This document shows positions 56,383 through 64,000 of a stretch of 64,000 bases of DNA, in pieces; the first letter of the stretch is position 1, and each line of letters starts with the position of its first letter. The stretch spans positions 248,001-312,000 of the forward strand of contig CAJHAA010000002.1 of assembly GCA_904846265.1 (NCBI GenBank), read 5' to 3'. The stretch is from Psychrobacter immobilis. GTDB taxonomy: Bacteria; Pseudomonadota; Gammaproteobacteria; Pseudomonadales; Moraxellaceae. Under the pieces are notes generated by a model. The model saw nothing but the letters and a program-made list of their open reading frames with translations. It was not told where the DNA came from and searched no databases. The translations under genes and the position numbers were made by a program.

Positions 56383-56417
56383 AAAAAAGAGTACGTTATC
56401 CAACGTGCTCTTTTTTA
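56383..56417 (+). terminator. Terminator after the YidB-like gene
   Basis: AAAAAAGAGTACGTT pairs with AACGTGCTCTTTTTT with one mismatch. Confidence 0.85.
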
Positions 56418-56637
56418 TGGCTGTTAGTTTAACCCTACTATTGGTACTCTATTACTGAATATTTACTCTTTATTCTAAATAGATATGTTAAAAATGGTGA
56501 ATAATAGAAAAATAATTCTATAAATCTTATAAGATGGTCATATGATTCATTGAGTCTTTTGTCGCAGTGGCTACTTTGATGATCCTTTATATAATATGAC
56601 TGCGTGATGGTATAAGCATTTATAAGGATAGTTAATC

Positions 56638-58095
56638 ATGCCATTTAAGCCTATTCAAGCAGCGGTTGCCATTTTGGTCGGCTTGATCATTTGGTTTGTG
56701 ATACCTGTGCCTACTGGCGTCACCCCTGAAGCATGGCACATGCTGGCGTTATTCATCGCCACTATTGTCGCCATCATCGGCAAAGTATTACCCATTGGTG
56801 CCATTGCTATCGTTGCCGTCACCCTAGTCGCACTTACAGGCGTGACTAGTGATAGCCCAGCACAAGCCATTAGTGATGCATTATCAAGCTACTCAAGTCC
56901 GTTGATTTGGCTAATTGGTATTGCAGTTATGATATCGCGTGGCTTGATAAAAACGGGTTTGGGTCGACGTATTGCCTATTATTTTATTTCTATTTTTGGT
57001 AAAAAAACCATCGGCGTGGCTTATTCTTTGATTGCAGCTGAATTGATGATAGCACCTATTACGCCTTCTAATACGGCACGTGGCGGCGGTATTATTCATC
57101 CTATTATGAAGTCTATCGCGCAAAGCTTTCATTCGACGCCAGAAGAAGGCACTCAAAACAAAATTGGTCGCTATTTGGCGATGGTGAACTACCACGCCAA
57201 TCCTATTACCTCTGGGATGTTTATCACGGCTACTGCGCCCAACCCTCTGGTTGTAGATTTAGTGAATAAAGCCACAGGCGGTGATATTCAGCTGTCATGG
57301 ACCACTTGGGCAGTGGCGATGTTTGTACCTGGCATGCTATGTCTGCTTGTGATGCCGTTAGTCATTTATATAATTTATCCACCTGATGTTAAAATCACGC
57401 CCGATGCAAAAGGTTTTGCCAAGGAAAATTTAGCAGAAATGGGAAAAATAAGTAGCCAAGAAAAAATCATGCTCGGAGTATTTGCTCTGATGCTGTTATT
57501 GTGGGCGAATATTCCCGCATTGATGTTAGGTAAGCAATATAGCGTTGATGCTACCACCACAGCATTTATTGGTTTGACGACCTTAATATTGACTGGGGTA
57601 CTGACTTGGGACGATATTTTAAAAGAGAAGTCAGCATGGGATACCATTATTTGGTTTGGCGCCCTTATTATGATGGCCGCTTATCTTAATAAGCTTGGAC
57701 TGATAAGCTGGTTCTCTGGCAATATCGAATCGATGATTGGCACGACTGGGCTTGGCTGGATCGGTGCTGTGACTATTTTGACCCTAGTATACTTATATAT
57801 CCATTACTTCTTTGCTAGTACCACGGCTCACATTACTGCACTATTTGCAGCATTTTATGCGGTGGGTTTAAGCTTGGGCGCACCGCCGATGTTATATGCG
57901 CTTATCTTAGCCGCAGCGGGCAATATCATGATGACGCTTACGCATTATGCAACTGGTACTGCGCCAGTCATTTTTAACTCTGGCTATGTGACGTTAAGAG
58001 AGTGGTGGAGTATTGGCGCAATAATGAGTGTGGTCAATTTAGTTATTTGGATCGGTGCTGGTTTGATTTGGTGGAAAGTGCTCGGCTATTATTAA
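56638..58095 (+). CDS. DASS family dicarboxylate/anion transporter
   Basis: 485 residues, about 12 membrane segments, divalent anion:sodium symporter (SLC13/CitT/TtdT type). Family motifs: ITPSNTARGGGIIHPI (first SNT hairpin), PNPLVVDL, WDTIIWFGALIMMA, and ATGTAPVIFNSGYV (second S/T motif). Likely substrates are C4- or tricarboxylates; the exact one is not predictable. AAGGAT precedes the ATG. It is a single gene. Confidence 0.9.
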   Translation: MPFKPIQAAVAILVGLIIWFVIPVPTGVTPEAWHMLALFIATIVAIIGKVLPIGAIAIVAVTLVALTGVTSDSPAQAISDALSSYSSPLIWLIGIAVMISRGLIKTGLGRRIAYYFISIFGKKTIGVAYSLIAAELMIAPITPSNTARGGGIIHPIMKSIAQSFHSTPEEGTQNKIGRYLAMVNYHANPITSGMFITATAPNPLVVDLVNKATGGDIQLSWTTWAVAMFVPGMLCLLVMPLVIYIIYPPDVKITPDAKGFAKENLAEMGKISSQEKIMLGVFALMLLLWANIPALMLGKQYSVDATTTAFIGLTTLILTGVLTWDDILKEKSAWDTIIWFGALIMMAAYLNKLGLISWFSGNIESMIGTTGLGWIGAVTILTLVYLYIHYFFASTTAHITALFAAFYAVGLSLGAPPMLYALILAAAGNIMMTLTHYATGTAPVIFNSGYVTLREWWSIGAIMSVVNLVIWIGAGLIWWKVLGYY

Positions 58096-58159
58096 TAGAT
58101 CGCTCAAGTCATATTGTTTTATGTACAGATGGATGTATTTAAAAAAAGGTGAGGGTGGG

Positions 58160-59278
58160 TTAAAAGCGCTCATCTAATGTGTCTAATGTATAATTGAGCG
58201 CGGCAAAACAGATATCGCTCTGAAAGCCTCGATATTGCAAAAACCGTAGCTGCTTTGCTTTGTCTTTTTGTTCAGTGGGTATGTCATCGCCGTACTTCTT
58301 AGTGCGGGCTGTGACCGCCAGTTTGAGCCAATCGACACCATCTACCAGATTATCTGCACTATCATCTACAAACTCCCTAAACTCTTCTGACTCTGCATTT
58401 GCCATATCGATTAACTCATCGATATTACTGGGCATGGTAATTTTTTTACGATAAAACTCTTGCTTGATACGCCCACGTCCCCGACCTTTACGGATACTTT
58501 CACGAATGAGCATGAGCGTCGTGCGATAATCACTTTGGTAGCCTTTTTCCTCAAATTCATCGAGTAGCGCATCAATTTTATCTGGGGCTTGCTCCTTATC
58601 AATAAGCTTTTGCTTAAGCTCAGCCTTGCCGTACTCACGGCGCGATAAATAATAAAAAGCTAACCAACGTAAACGACTTTCGGCTTTGATCTCATCTATT
58701 TCTGCTTGTCGTTGTTCAGGCGTGCGCAAATAGGCTTTAAGAGCAGCGGGTAGGTTATCCATCTGACTGTCGACTGTGCTATGCACAGAAGTGTTGGTAA
58801 TCGCAGCATCGGTTGTATACTGTGATTCTTTGTTAAATTCATTATCAGTAGCTGCACTATCGTCTGGTTCACCATGAATATTTTGTTTAACTTCAGCGAG
58901 CATCTCTTTGATACTTTGCGCTTCTGGTTGCTGATAAGCAGGCACGTCACTAGGCTCAGGGCTAAAGTTAGCCGCTGGATGAAAGCGCTTTTTACGTTTC
59001 TTGGTTTTAGCAGGATTTTTATTGGTAGAAGGGGGTGCGTCAACGGATTCTACTGAAAAGTCAGTATCGTCAGATAATGAATGGACTTCATGATAGTAAG
59101 TTGAATGCTTACGCGTCTTAGTTGTTTTTTTAGGATTGCCTTGATAGGAATGCTGAGAAAATTTGGAGGATTCAGAGTGTTTGGAAGATTTGGACGGTTT
59201 TTTTGATTTGATAGTAGGACTACTCGCTGAATCGGCATCGGATTCAGCGAGTATTTCAGCTAAGGTTTTAATGTTCAT
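58160..59278 (-). CDS. recX: RecX family regulator with a 200-residue N-terminal extension
   Basis: 372 residues, about twice the usual RecX. Residues about 200-372 are RecX: RLRWLAFYYLSRREYGKAEL, LLDEFEEKGYQSDYRTTLMLIRESIRKGRGRGRIKQ and RGFQSDICFAAL. Residues 1-200 are hydrophilic, Ser/Lys/Thr/Asp-rich with basic patches (TKKRKKRF near 92-99) and probably disordered. RecX modulates RecA filaments. It is 57 bases downstream of recA on the same strand, so co-transcribed. Confidence 0.9.
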   Translation of the reverse strand: MNIKTLAEILAESDADSASSPTIKSKKPSKSSKHSESSKFSQHSYQGNPKKTTKTRKHSTYYHEVHSLSDDTDFSVESVDAPPSTNKNPAKTKKRKKRFHPAANFSPEPSDVPAYQQPEAQSIKEMLAEVKQNIHGEPDDSAATDNEFNKESQYTTDAAITNTSVHSTVDSQMDNLPAALKAYLRTPEQRQAEIDEIKAESRLRWLAFYYLSRREYGKAELKQKLIDKEQAPDKIDALLDEFEEKGYQSDYRTTLMLIRESIRKGRGRGRIKQEFYRKKITMPSNIDELIDMANAESEEFREFVDDSADNLVDGVDWLKLAVTARTKKYGDDIPTEQKDKAKQLRFLQYRGFQSDICFAALNYTLDTLDERF

Positions 59279-59335
59279 AACAATTTAATTTTCATAACAA
59301 GTCATGATTATTAATAGCGGTGAATAATTGCGCCG

Positions 59336-60388
59336 TTATTGTACAGGGTCAGAGACCAACGCTTCATTGGCTTTATCTTCGGCTTTGGTCTCTTTCTTTG
59401 ATCCAAGCTTTTCTTCACGGATTTTAGCTTCGATTTCTTGCGCAATCGCAGGGTTTTCTTTTAAGAACAGCACAGAATTGGCTTTACCTTGACCGATTTT
59501 TTCATCGCCATAACTATACCAAGAGCCTGCTTTGCCAACGGCTCCAATTTCAACACCCAAGTCAATCACTTCGGCTAAGTGGTTGGTACCTTCACCATAA
59601 GTAATTTCAAACTCTGCTTGGCGGAAAGGCGGTGCCATTTTGTTTTTGATGACTTTGACCCGGGTTTGGTTACCGATGATTTCATCACCGTTTTTGACTG
59701 CACCAATACGGCGGATATCCATACGCACTGAGGCGTAGAATTTGAGCGCGTTACCACCAGTCGTGGTCTCAGGGCTACCAAACATCACACCAATTTTCAT
59801 ACGAATTTGGTTGATAAATACCACCATACAGTTAGAGCGTTTGGCGTTACCAGTGATTTTACGTAGGGCTTGGCTCATCAGACGTGCTTGCAGACCCATA
59901 TGTGAGTCGCCCATCTCGCCTTCAATCTCTGCGCGCGGCGTCAAGGCAGCAACTGAGTCAATGACAATCATATCGATAGCACCAGAGCGCACCAACATGT
60001 CGGTTATTTCAAGTGCTTGCTCACCATTATCAGGCTGAGACAGCAATAGCTCGTCAGTGTTTACACCAAGTTTGCGCGCATAAACAGGGTCAAGCGCATG
60101 CTCAGCATCAATAAAGGCGCAGGTGCCGCCTTGTTTTTGACATTCTGCAATCGCCTGTAGCGTCATGGTCGTTTTACCTGAGCTTTCTGGGCCATAAATC
60201 TCTACGATACGGCCTTTTGGTAGACCACCAATGCCAAGTGCAATGTCCAGACCCAACGAACCTGTTGATACTACATCGACATCCATAATAGCTGAGTCGT
60301 CACCTAAATGCATGATGGTATTCTTACCAAACTGCTTTTCGATTTGACCGAGTGCTGCTTTAAGGGCTTTGGCTTTATTGTCGTCCAT
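59336..60388 (-). CDS. recA: Recombinase RecA
   Basis: 350 residues from the ATG at 60388, preceded by AAGGAA; the frame starts eight codons earlier at 60412 but that start lacks a site. Walker A is GPESSGKTT, followed by [34 protein letters not shown] and [18 protein letters not shown]; the DNA-binding loops are in the middle. The C-terminal tail is acidic and Lys-rich. No LexA-type CTG-N10-CAG box was found in the promoter region. Confidence 0.98.
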   Translation of the reverse strand: MDDNKAKALKAALGQIEKQFGKNTIMHLGDDSAIMDVDVVSTGSLGLDIALGIGGLPKGRIVEIYGPESSGKTTMTLQAIAECQKQGGTCAFIDAEHALDPVYARKLGVNTDELLLSQPDNGEQALEITDMLVRSGAIDMIVIDSVAALTPRAEIEGEMGDSHMGLQARLMSQALRKITGNAKRSNCMVVFINQIRMKIGVMFGSPETTTGGNALKFYASVRMDIRRIGAVKNGDEIIGNQTRVKVIKNKMAPPFRQAEFEITYGEGTNHLAEVIDLGVEIGAVGKAGSWYSYGDEKIGQGKANSVLFLKENPAIAQEIEAKIREEKLGSKKETKAEDKANEALVSDPVQ

Positions 60389-60490
60389 ACTGGATTCCTT
60401 GTCTTCAATCATTGGTTAAAACTATAAATTTGGTATGATAAATAAAATGTTTGTAGCTATGAAGGTTAACGGCTCAATAGTGCTGATGGC

Positions 60491-60519
60491 TATCTAAATA
60501 ATAGGCAGCGTTCGTTCAA
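60491..60519 (-). promoter_or_regulatory. Candidate recA promoter
   Basis: On the minus strand TTGAAC (60519-60514) and TAGATA (60496-60491) are 17 bases apart, matching consensus at 4/6 and 3/6. Only a guess. Confidence 0.25.
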
Positions 60520-61352
60520 TGTCTATCTAGGATGAATGGGCTAGGGTATCGATGGTGTAGACAGTAATATAGGATATCACTCTACTATACAGTAAAATCC
60601 AATAACGATAAAAGTAAAATTAAGTTCATAATCAGCGCCAACAGATGTAATTTGTAGGTAACATTATGCTCGTTAAGCCTTAACTGTTTTCTAAAGTGCG
60701 GTTGATTAGATAAGATGATTATAACAAAAACCAAGGAGCATATAGAGGATTCAATGATGCTAAACGACACTAACTGTCGCATTGTATATAAGTGATAACT
60801 TGTGTAATCTAGTTGCTGAATATATCCTAATTTTGGATAGGATAATGCTGCCCTTTGTCAATAGCATTAAAAGTTGTCCACAACAAATAAAGCGTCTAAA
60901 TTTAGCTTTTGTGAAACATCAGTGAGGATTAATTTAATTTAAAAATATATTGAAAATAAATTACAGTATTATGAAATATCATTTAACTTACTGATTTAGA
61001 AGGTTTTTTAAATTGTATAAAAAATGAACGATTTTACCTCATCCTTTGAGCTATCTAGGGAAATTGTTGTCAAGTGCGTACTTATGCACAGGGTTATCCA
61101 CAGCTTATGGGGAGAACTCATGAATCCCTTATACTATCAATGTTTGAGTAGATAGGTAACCTGTGAGTGTGGTGCTGGAATATATTTTTTACCCCTATAT
61201 GTAGCATTATTAATTTAAAAATTCTATGAAAATAGACGATGTTTCACGTATTAAAAAAATTTTATTATTTTTAATAAAAATACTTATAGCTTGTCTATTA
61301 AGGGTTGTAGCTGAAAAAAATCAAATAATATTGTCATTAGATAATTTGCAAG

Positions 61353-61384
61353 CACAAAAAAGCGGCTAAATAATTTAGCCGCTA
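61353..61384 (-). terminator. Terminator of trmB
   Basis: AGCGGCTAAAT pairs with ATTTAGCCGCT; on the minus strand a TTTTTTG run follows. Confidence 0.85.
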
Positions 61385-61416
61385 TGCAGAAGTCATCGAA
61401 GATAAGTGACCCAAAT

Positions 61417-62268
61417 CTAGTCTTTAATATAGATTAAATCCCAAACGCCATGTCCACTATTTATACCGCGGCGCTCAAATTTGGTCATTGGACGAAAGTC
61501 AGGGCGGTCGGTGAAGTTACCTGTGCCTGCTTGATTGGTTAAACCAGTAAAACCGTCTAATACTTCAACCATCCAGAAGGCATAATGCTCCCAGTCGGTT
61601 GCGGTATGGAACCAGCCGCCTTGCTTTAGACTACGAGTCACAATCGCCATGCGTTCAGCACTGACGAAGCGGCGTTTGTGATGGCGCTTTTTTTGCCATG
61701 GGTCAGGGAAGTAAAGCTGGATGCGATCAATATGGTTTTCTGGTAGTTGCTTGAGCAATTGGATGGCGTCACCGTTGATGATTTTGACATTAGTCAAATT
61801 TTGAGTACCTGCCATATAGGCGCATTTACCGATACCTGGCTCGTGCACTTCGATACCAACGAAATTGCGGCTAGGTTCTGCTGCTGCCATCTCAATGAAC
61901 GAATCACCCAGTCCAAAACCGATCTCTAAGGTAAGCGGTGCTTCACTACCGTTAGGGCTATCAGCGAATAGCGTTCGTAGATTGTCAATACCATCAAGAT
62001 TGCCATCACCGAAACTGTTATTGACCAAATACTCAGCAAATTCTGGCGCGGTCAGTGCCAGTTCGGCATTTTTATTCATGTGCGTACGTCGTTTCATAAA
62101 AGTATTGACGATACGTAGATGTTTGCTTTCTTCAGGCTCACTCTCATTACTAATACGGGATTCAATGTCAATATCAGTATTGCTTTCGGTATTAGTGCTG
62201 AGGACTTTTTGCTCATCAGTAGTATTCGTACTATCGATGTGATCATTAATATCAGGATGTTGACTCAT
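61417..62268 (-). CDS. trmB: tRNA (guanine-N7-)-methyltransferase TrmB
   Basis: 283 residues. It makes m7G46 in tRNA. The SAM-binding motif is [25 protein letters not shown] and the end [15 protein letters not shown] are typical of TrmB. The first about 50 residues (Asn/Asp/Ser/Thr/Glu-rich) form an extra acidic tail compared with the usual 230-240 residue enzyme. It is next to recA with a long spacer. Confidence 0.95.
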   Translation of the reverse strand: MSQHPDINDHIDSTNTTDEQKVLSTNTESNTDIDIESRISNESEPEESKHLRIVNTFMKRRTHMNKNAELALTAPEFAEYLVNNSFGDGNLDGIDNLRTLFADSPNGSEAPLTLEIGFGLGDSFIEMAAAEPSRNFVGIEVHEPGIGKCAYMAGTQNLTNVKIINGDAIQLLKQLPENHIDRIQLYFPDPWQKKRHHKRRFVSAERMAIVTRSLKQGGWFHTATDWEHYAFWMVEVLDGFTGLTNQAGTGNFTDRPDFRPMTKFERRGINSGHGVWDLIYIKD

Positions 62269-62566
62269 AGGATTGACAAGGCTTCATAAAATGGGTGATG
62301 TATGCTTATTATAAGTTAAATCTATACAGCTGTGAACGCACAATCCTTTTTTAATATTGTTATCGCTGATCCAGCATAAAAGAGTGAAAGCGTTGACCTT
62401 GTTTGACGTATCACATATAGATTGCCATTCGGCTGCCTTGACGCTCTTTTACATTGAATTAGCGGTATTTATCTGTCGTTTTACTGTTCTGCACATCGGT
62501 TTTGGCGTTATCATATAAAGTGAGTAATGGATTTAAATTTTTCTTCATCGTTAATAGGGGTCATCT

Positions 62567-63496
62567 ATGCTATTTATCGAGACGGATTCGCCGCCCCCTT
62601 TTTATCAAGAACAGCTGACTCCTGCTAAGCGTACACAACTTGATAAATGGTTTATCGGTCACCGTAGCCAGCATTATTATCTGAAACGTTTTGAGCAGTT
62701 CGATACGCAAGGTTATCTGTCGCCAAAATGGCATTGGGCAGCATTTTTTGTGACGTTTCCTTGGCTCCTCTATCGCAAACGCTATATGGATGCGATTGTC
62801 TATAGCGTAGCAGGCTGGTCGTTTATTCAGCTTAATGTGGCACTGGTATTGGTTGCGTTTGAATTTTTGGCAATGCCCTTTATCCCTGATGCTTACCAGA
62901 TGGCGACACGCATAGGTATTGCCGCGATCATTTGGTTATTTTGGTCATTTATGGTGGCGCGTTGGACGGATGCGTATTATTACCGCATGGCGCGACGTGA
63001 GATTGCGGATGCTATCGATGATTATCCGCGTGATGAAGCAGCGCAAAAGGCGCATCTGCGCCGAGAAGGCGGGGTCAGTCTATTTGGGCTAGGATTGGGG
63101 TTTGGTATTTTTGCCTTTGCTTTAATGGTCATTAAGATACAGTTTCTGCCAATTATTGCCAAGCCAAAAGCCAATGAAGTGCTGTTCGATGCGTATGATA
63201 TAGCCAAAACGGCACAAAATCGTGTGGCACTGATTTATCAACAGACAGGGCAATGTCCAATGGATTTGCCTATCGATACAGGCACTCAGCAGATACGAAT
63301 TGATATCGATAAAGAGGCCGCTGGCGTAGTAGAAACGGATTGTGCAGTCATTGCGACCATACAAAATGTTCAGTTCCCTATCCGCTATCTAAATCAGCAG
63401 ACACTGGTTTTTTACCATGTGCCAGACAGCGATAGTTGGAACTGTACAAGTTCACTAAATAAGAAACTGGCACCAGCAAGCTGTATGCCCGATTAG
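62567..63496 (+). CDS. DUF2628-type membrane protein with pilin-like C-terminal domain
   Basis: 309 residues. An N-terminal soluble segment with WFIGHRSQHYYLKRFEQF leads into WHWAAFFVTFPWLLYRKRY and three or four membrane helices, a DUF2628-like layout. A last membrane helix (about 174-198) is followed by an outside domain of about 110 residues with AQNRVALIYQQTGQCPMDL, DCAVIATIQN and SWNCTSSLNKKLAPASC, reminiscent of the globular part and disulfide loop of type IV pilins. The function is unknown. AGGGG precedes the ATG. Confidence 0.65.
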   Translation: MLFIETDSPPPFYQEQLTPAKRTQLDKWFIGHRSQHYYLKRFEQFDTQGYLSPKWHWAAFFVTFPWLLYRKRYMDAIVYSVAGWSFIQLNVALVLVAFEFLAMPFIPDAYQMATRIGIAAIIWLFWSFMVARWTDAYYYRMARREIADAIDDYPRDEAAQKAHLRREGGVSLFGLGLGFGIFAFALMVIKIQFLPIIAKPKANEVLFDAYDIAKTAQNRVALIYQQTGQCPMDLPIDTGTQQIRIDIDKEAAGVVETDCAVIATIQNVQFPIRYLNQQTLVFYHVPDSDSWNCTSSLNKKLAPASCMPD

Positions 63497-63497
63497 G

Positions 63498-63551
63498 GCA
63501 TGTTTGATGATTTAACCATGACACTGACTATTTGTGAATCATCAAACACGC
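63498..63551. terminator. Inverted repeat between converging genes
   Basis: GCATGTTTGATGATT (63498-63512) and AATCATCAAACACGC (63537-63551) pair with one mismatch around a 24-base loop. It sits between the DUF2628 stop and the Kef-type gene stop and could serve both strands; T runs are weak. Confidence 0.5.
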
Positions 63552-63569
63552 TTTAAAATATATAAATAT

Positions 63570-64000
63570 TTAGGTGTTAGAGTCAGTTGCAACATCGTCC
63601 TTTTTATCAACGGGTGTTGCTTTACTTTTTAGCGCGTCATAAAAATCTGTTAAGTCCATTTTTCGGGCTTTATCAATGTCTTCATCAAACAAGCTTTCTA
63701 GCTCTGCCATCGCTGATTGTGCGGATTCAATCATGCTGGCTTCATCATCGTAGATCGCTTGCTGACGTTCAATCAAGTCATCGTCGTAATCGCGGAAGGT
63801 TTGCACCGTCTCGCGCGCTTTTTCTGGTGAGATGCCAAGCAGTTGTAGCGACTCACGCGACATATCCAAGGATGATAGGTAAGTCTCACGCCAAATATGA
63901 CGCACACCGACCTCACGCAATCGATAATAATGCTGACGGTCACGTGCCCGTGCCAAGACAATCAAGTCTGGATAGTTTTTACGTAAGTATTGAGCCGTGG
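63570..64000 (-). CDS. KefB/KefC-type potassium efflux protein, C-terminal part (cut by window edge)
   Basis: Frame open to the right edge; about 143 C-terminal residues are present. YLRKNYPDLIVLARARDRQH and YYRLREVGVRHIWRETYLSSL are the end of the TrkA-N/RCK nucleotide-binding domain found in glutathione-gated KefB/KefC; then a helical acidic tail with ESLFDEDIDKARKMDL. Glutathione synthetase (gshB) also lies in this window, about 26 kb away. The membrane transporter half is outside. Confidence 0.82.
   Translation of the reverse strand, partial: TAQYLRKNYPDLIVLARARDRQHYYRLREVGVRHIWRETYLSSLDMSRESLQLLGISPEKARETVQTFRDYDDDLIERQQAIYDDEASMIESAQSAMAELESLFDEDIDKARKMDLTDFYDALKSKATPVDKKDDVATDSNT

Larger units (their letters stand above)
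60389..61416. other. 1.0-kb gene-free region between recA and trmB with DnaA boxes
   Basis: AT-rich spacer with two DnaA boxes that match TTATNCACA exactly and lie three bases apart (TTATGCACA 61082-61090, TTATCCACA 61094-61102) plus a one-mismatch box TTGTCCACA (60874-60882). Runs of A/T follow on both sides (60930-61020, 61200-61350). No gene is recognised. It holds the recA promoter at its left and the trmB terminator at its right. Confidence 0.6.

Noticed and set aside
60389..60700. LexA-type SOS box before recA
   Set aside because: No CTG-N10-CAG palindrome seen; absence agrees with what is known of Moraxellaceae, which lack a classical LexA.
60840..61350. Chromosomal replication origin
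   Set aside because: DnaA boxes are present, but dnaA, dnaN, rpmH, gyrB or parAB are not nearby and only two boxes are perfect.

Overview
The window looks like chromosomal DNA of a Moraxellaceae gammaproteobacterium, most likely Psychrobacter. This is judged from the protein sequences, the moderate GC content, the gene neighbourhoods (glyQS, ygfB/zapA, a split dcw cluster with gshB beside murG, convergent lpxC/dciA, recA-recX) and the many Gln/Asn/Ser/Thr-rich N-terminal tails on housekeeping proteins. I saw no rRNA, tRNA, CRISPR array, phage or transposase gene. Species identity is inference.

Layout. 1-8.2 kb is the most accessory part: the end of an SDR oxidoreductase, a cytosine-deaminase-like amidohydrolase, a four-gene signalling module (Roadblock, BLUF blue-light receptor, MglA-like small GTPase, second Roadblock), a decayed LysR regulator, an Mpo1-like membrane protein and a pnuC/nadR pair for pyridine nucleotide salvage. 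8.7-15 kb carries pspC-like, glyQS, a small membrane protein with a possible zinc site, zapA with a coiled-coil partner, and ygfB. A 160-bp MITE-like element lies at 15.1 kb. 15-28 kb is mixed metabolism: deaminase, argE, a LysE-type exporter, an AT-rich GNAT gene, miaB, slt, a RNase T2-like pseudoenzyme, mdh, DUF2789 and ribF. 28-47 kb is dominated by the cell envelope and division: a lipoprotein, murJ, ampD, a DUF4105 outer-membrane candidate, then pyrE and gshB, murG-murC-ddl, ftsQ-ftsA-ftsZ and lpxC. 47-64 kb holds dciA, a CHAP protein, yhbY and rlmE/ftsH/folP, then sdhE/ygfX, yidB-like, a DASS transporter, recX/recA, trmB, a DUF2628 protein with a pilin-like tail, and the C-terminal end of a KefB/KefC-type potassium efflux protein at the right edge.

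How genes work together. Peptidoglycan precursor synthesis (murG, murC, ddl, murJ), recycling (ampD, slt) and the divisome (ftsQAZ, zapA) are concentrated here. pnuC and the NadR-like kinase probably import and phosphorylate nicotinamide riboside. sdhE and ygfX sit together as in Enterobacteria. recA and recX form a recombinase/modulator pair.

The best candidate for an undescribed system is the BLUF-GTPase-Roadblock module at 2504-4743, which has the parts list of a light-gated polarity or conservon-type switch. Three genes look like pseudoenzymes or half-dead enzymes because catalytic motifs are replaced: the NadR NMNAT domain, the RNase T2-like protein, and the amidohydrolase. All functional statements rest on reading motifs by eye; no database search was run.
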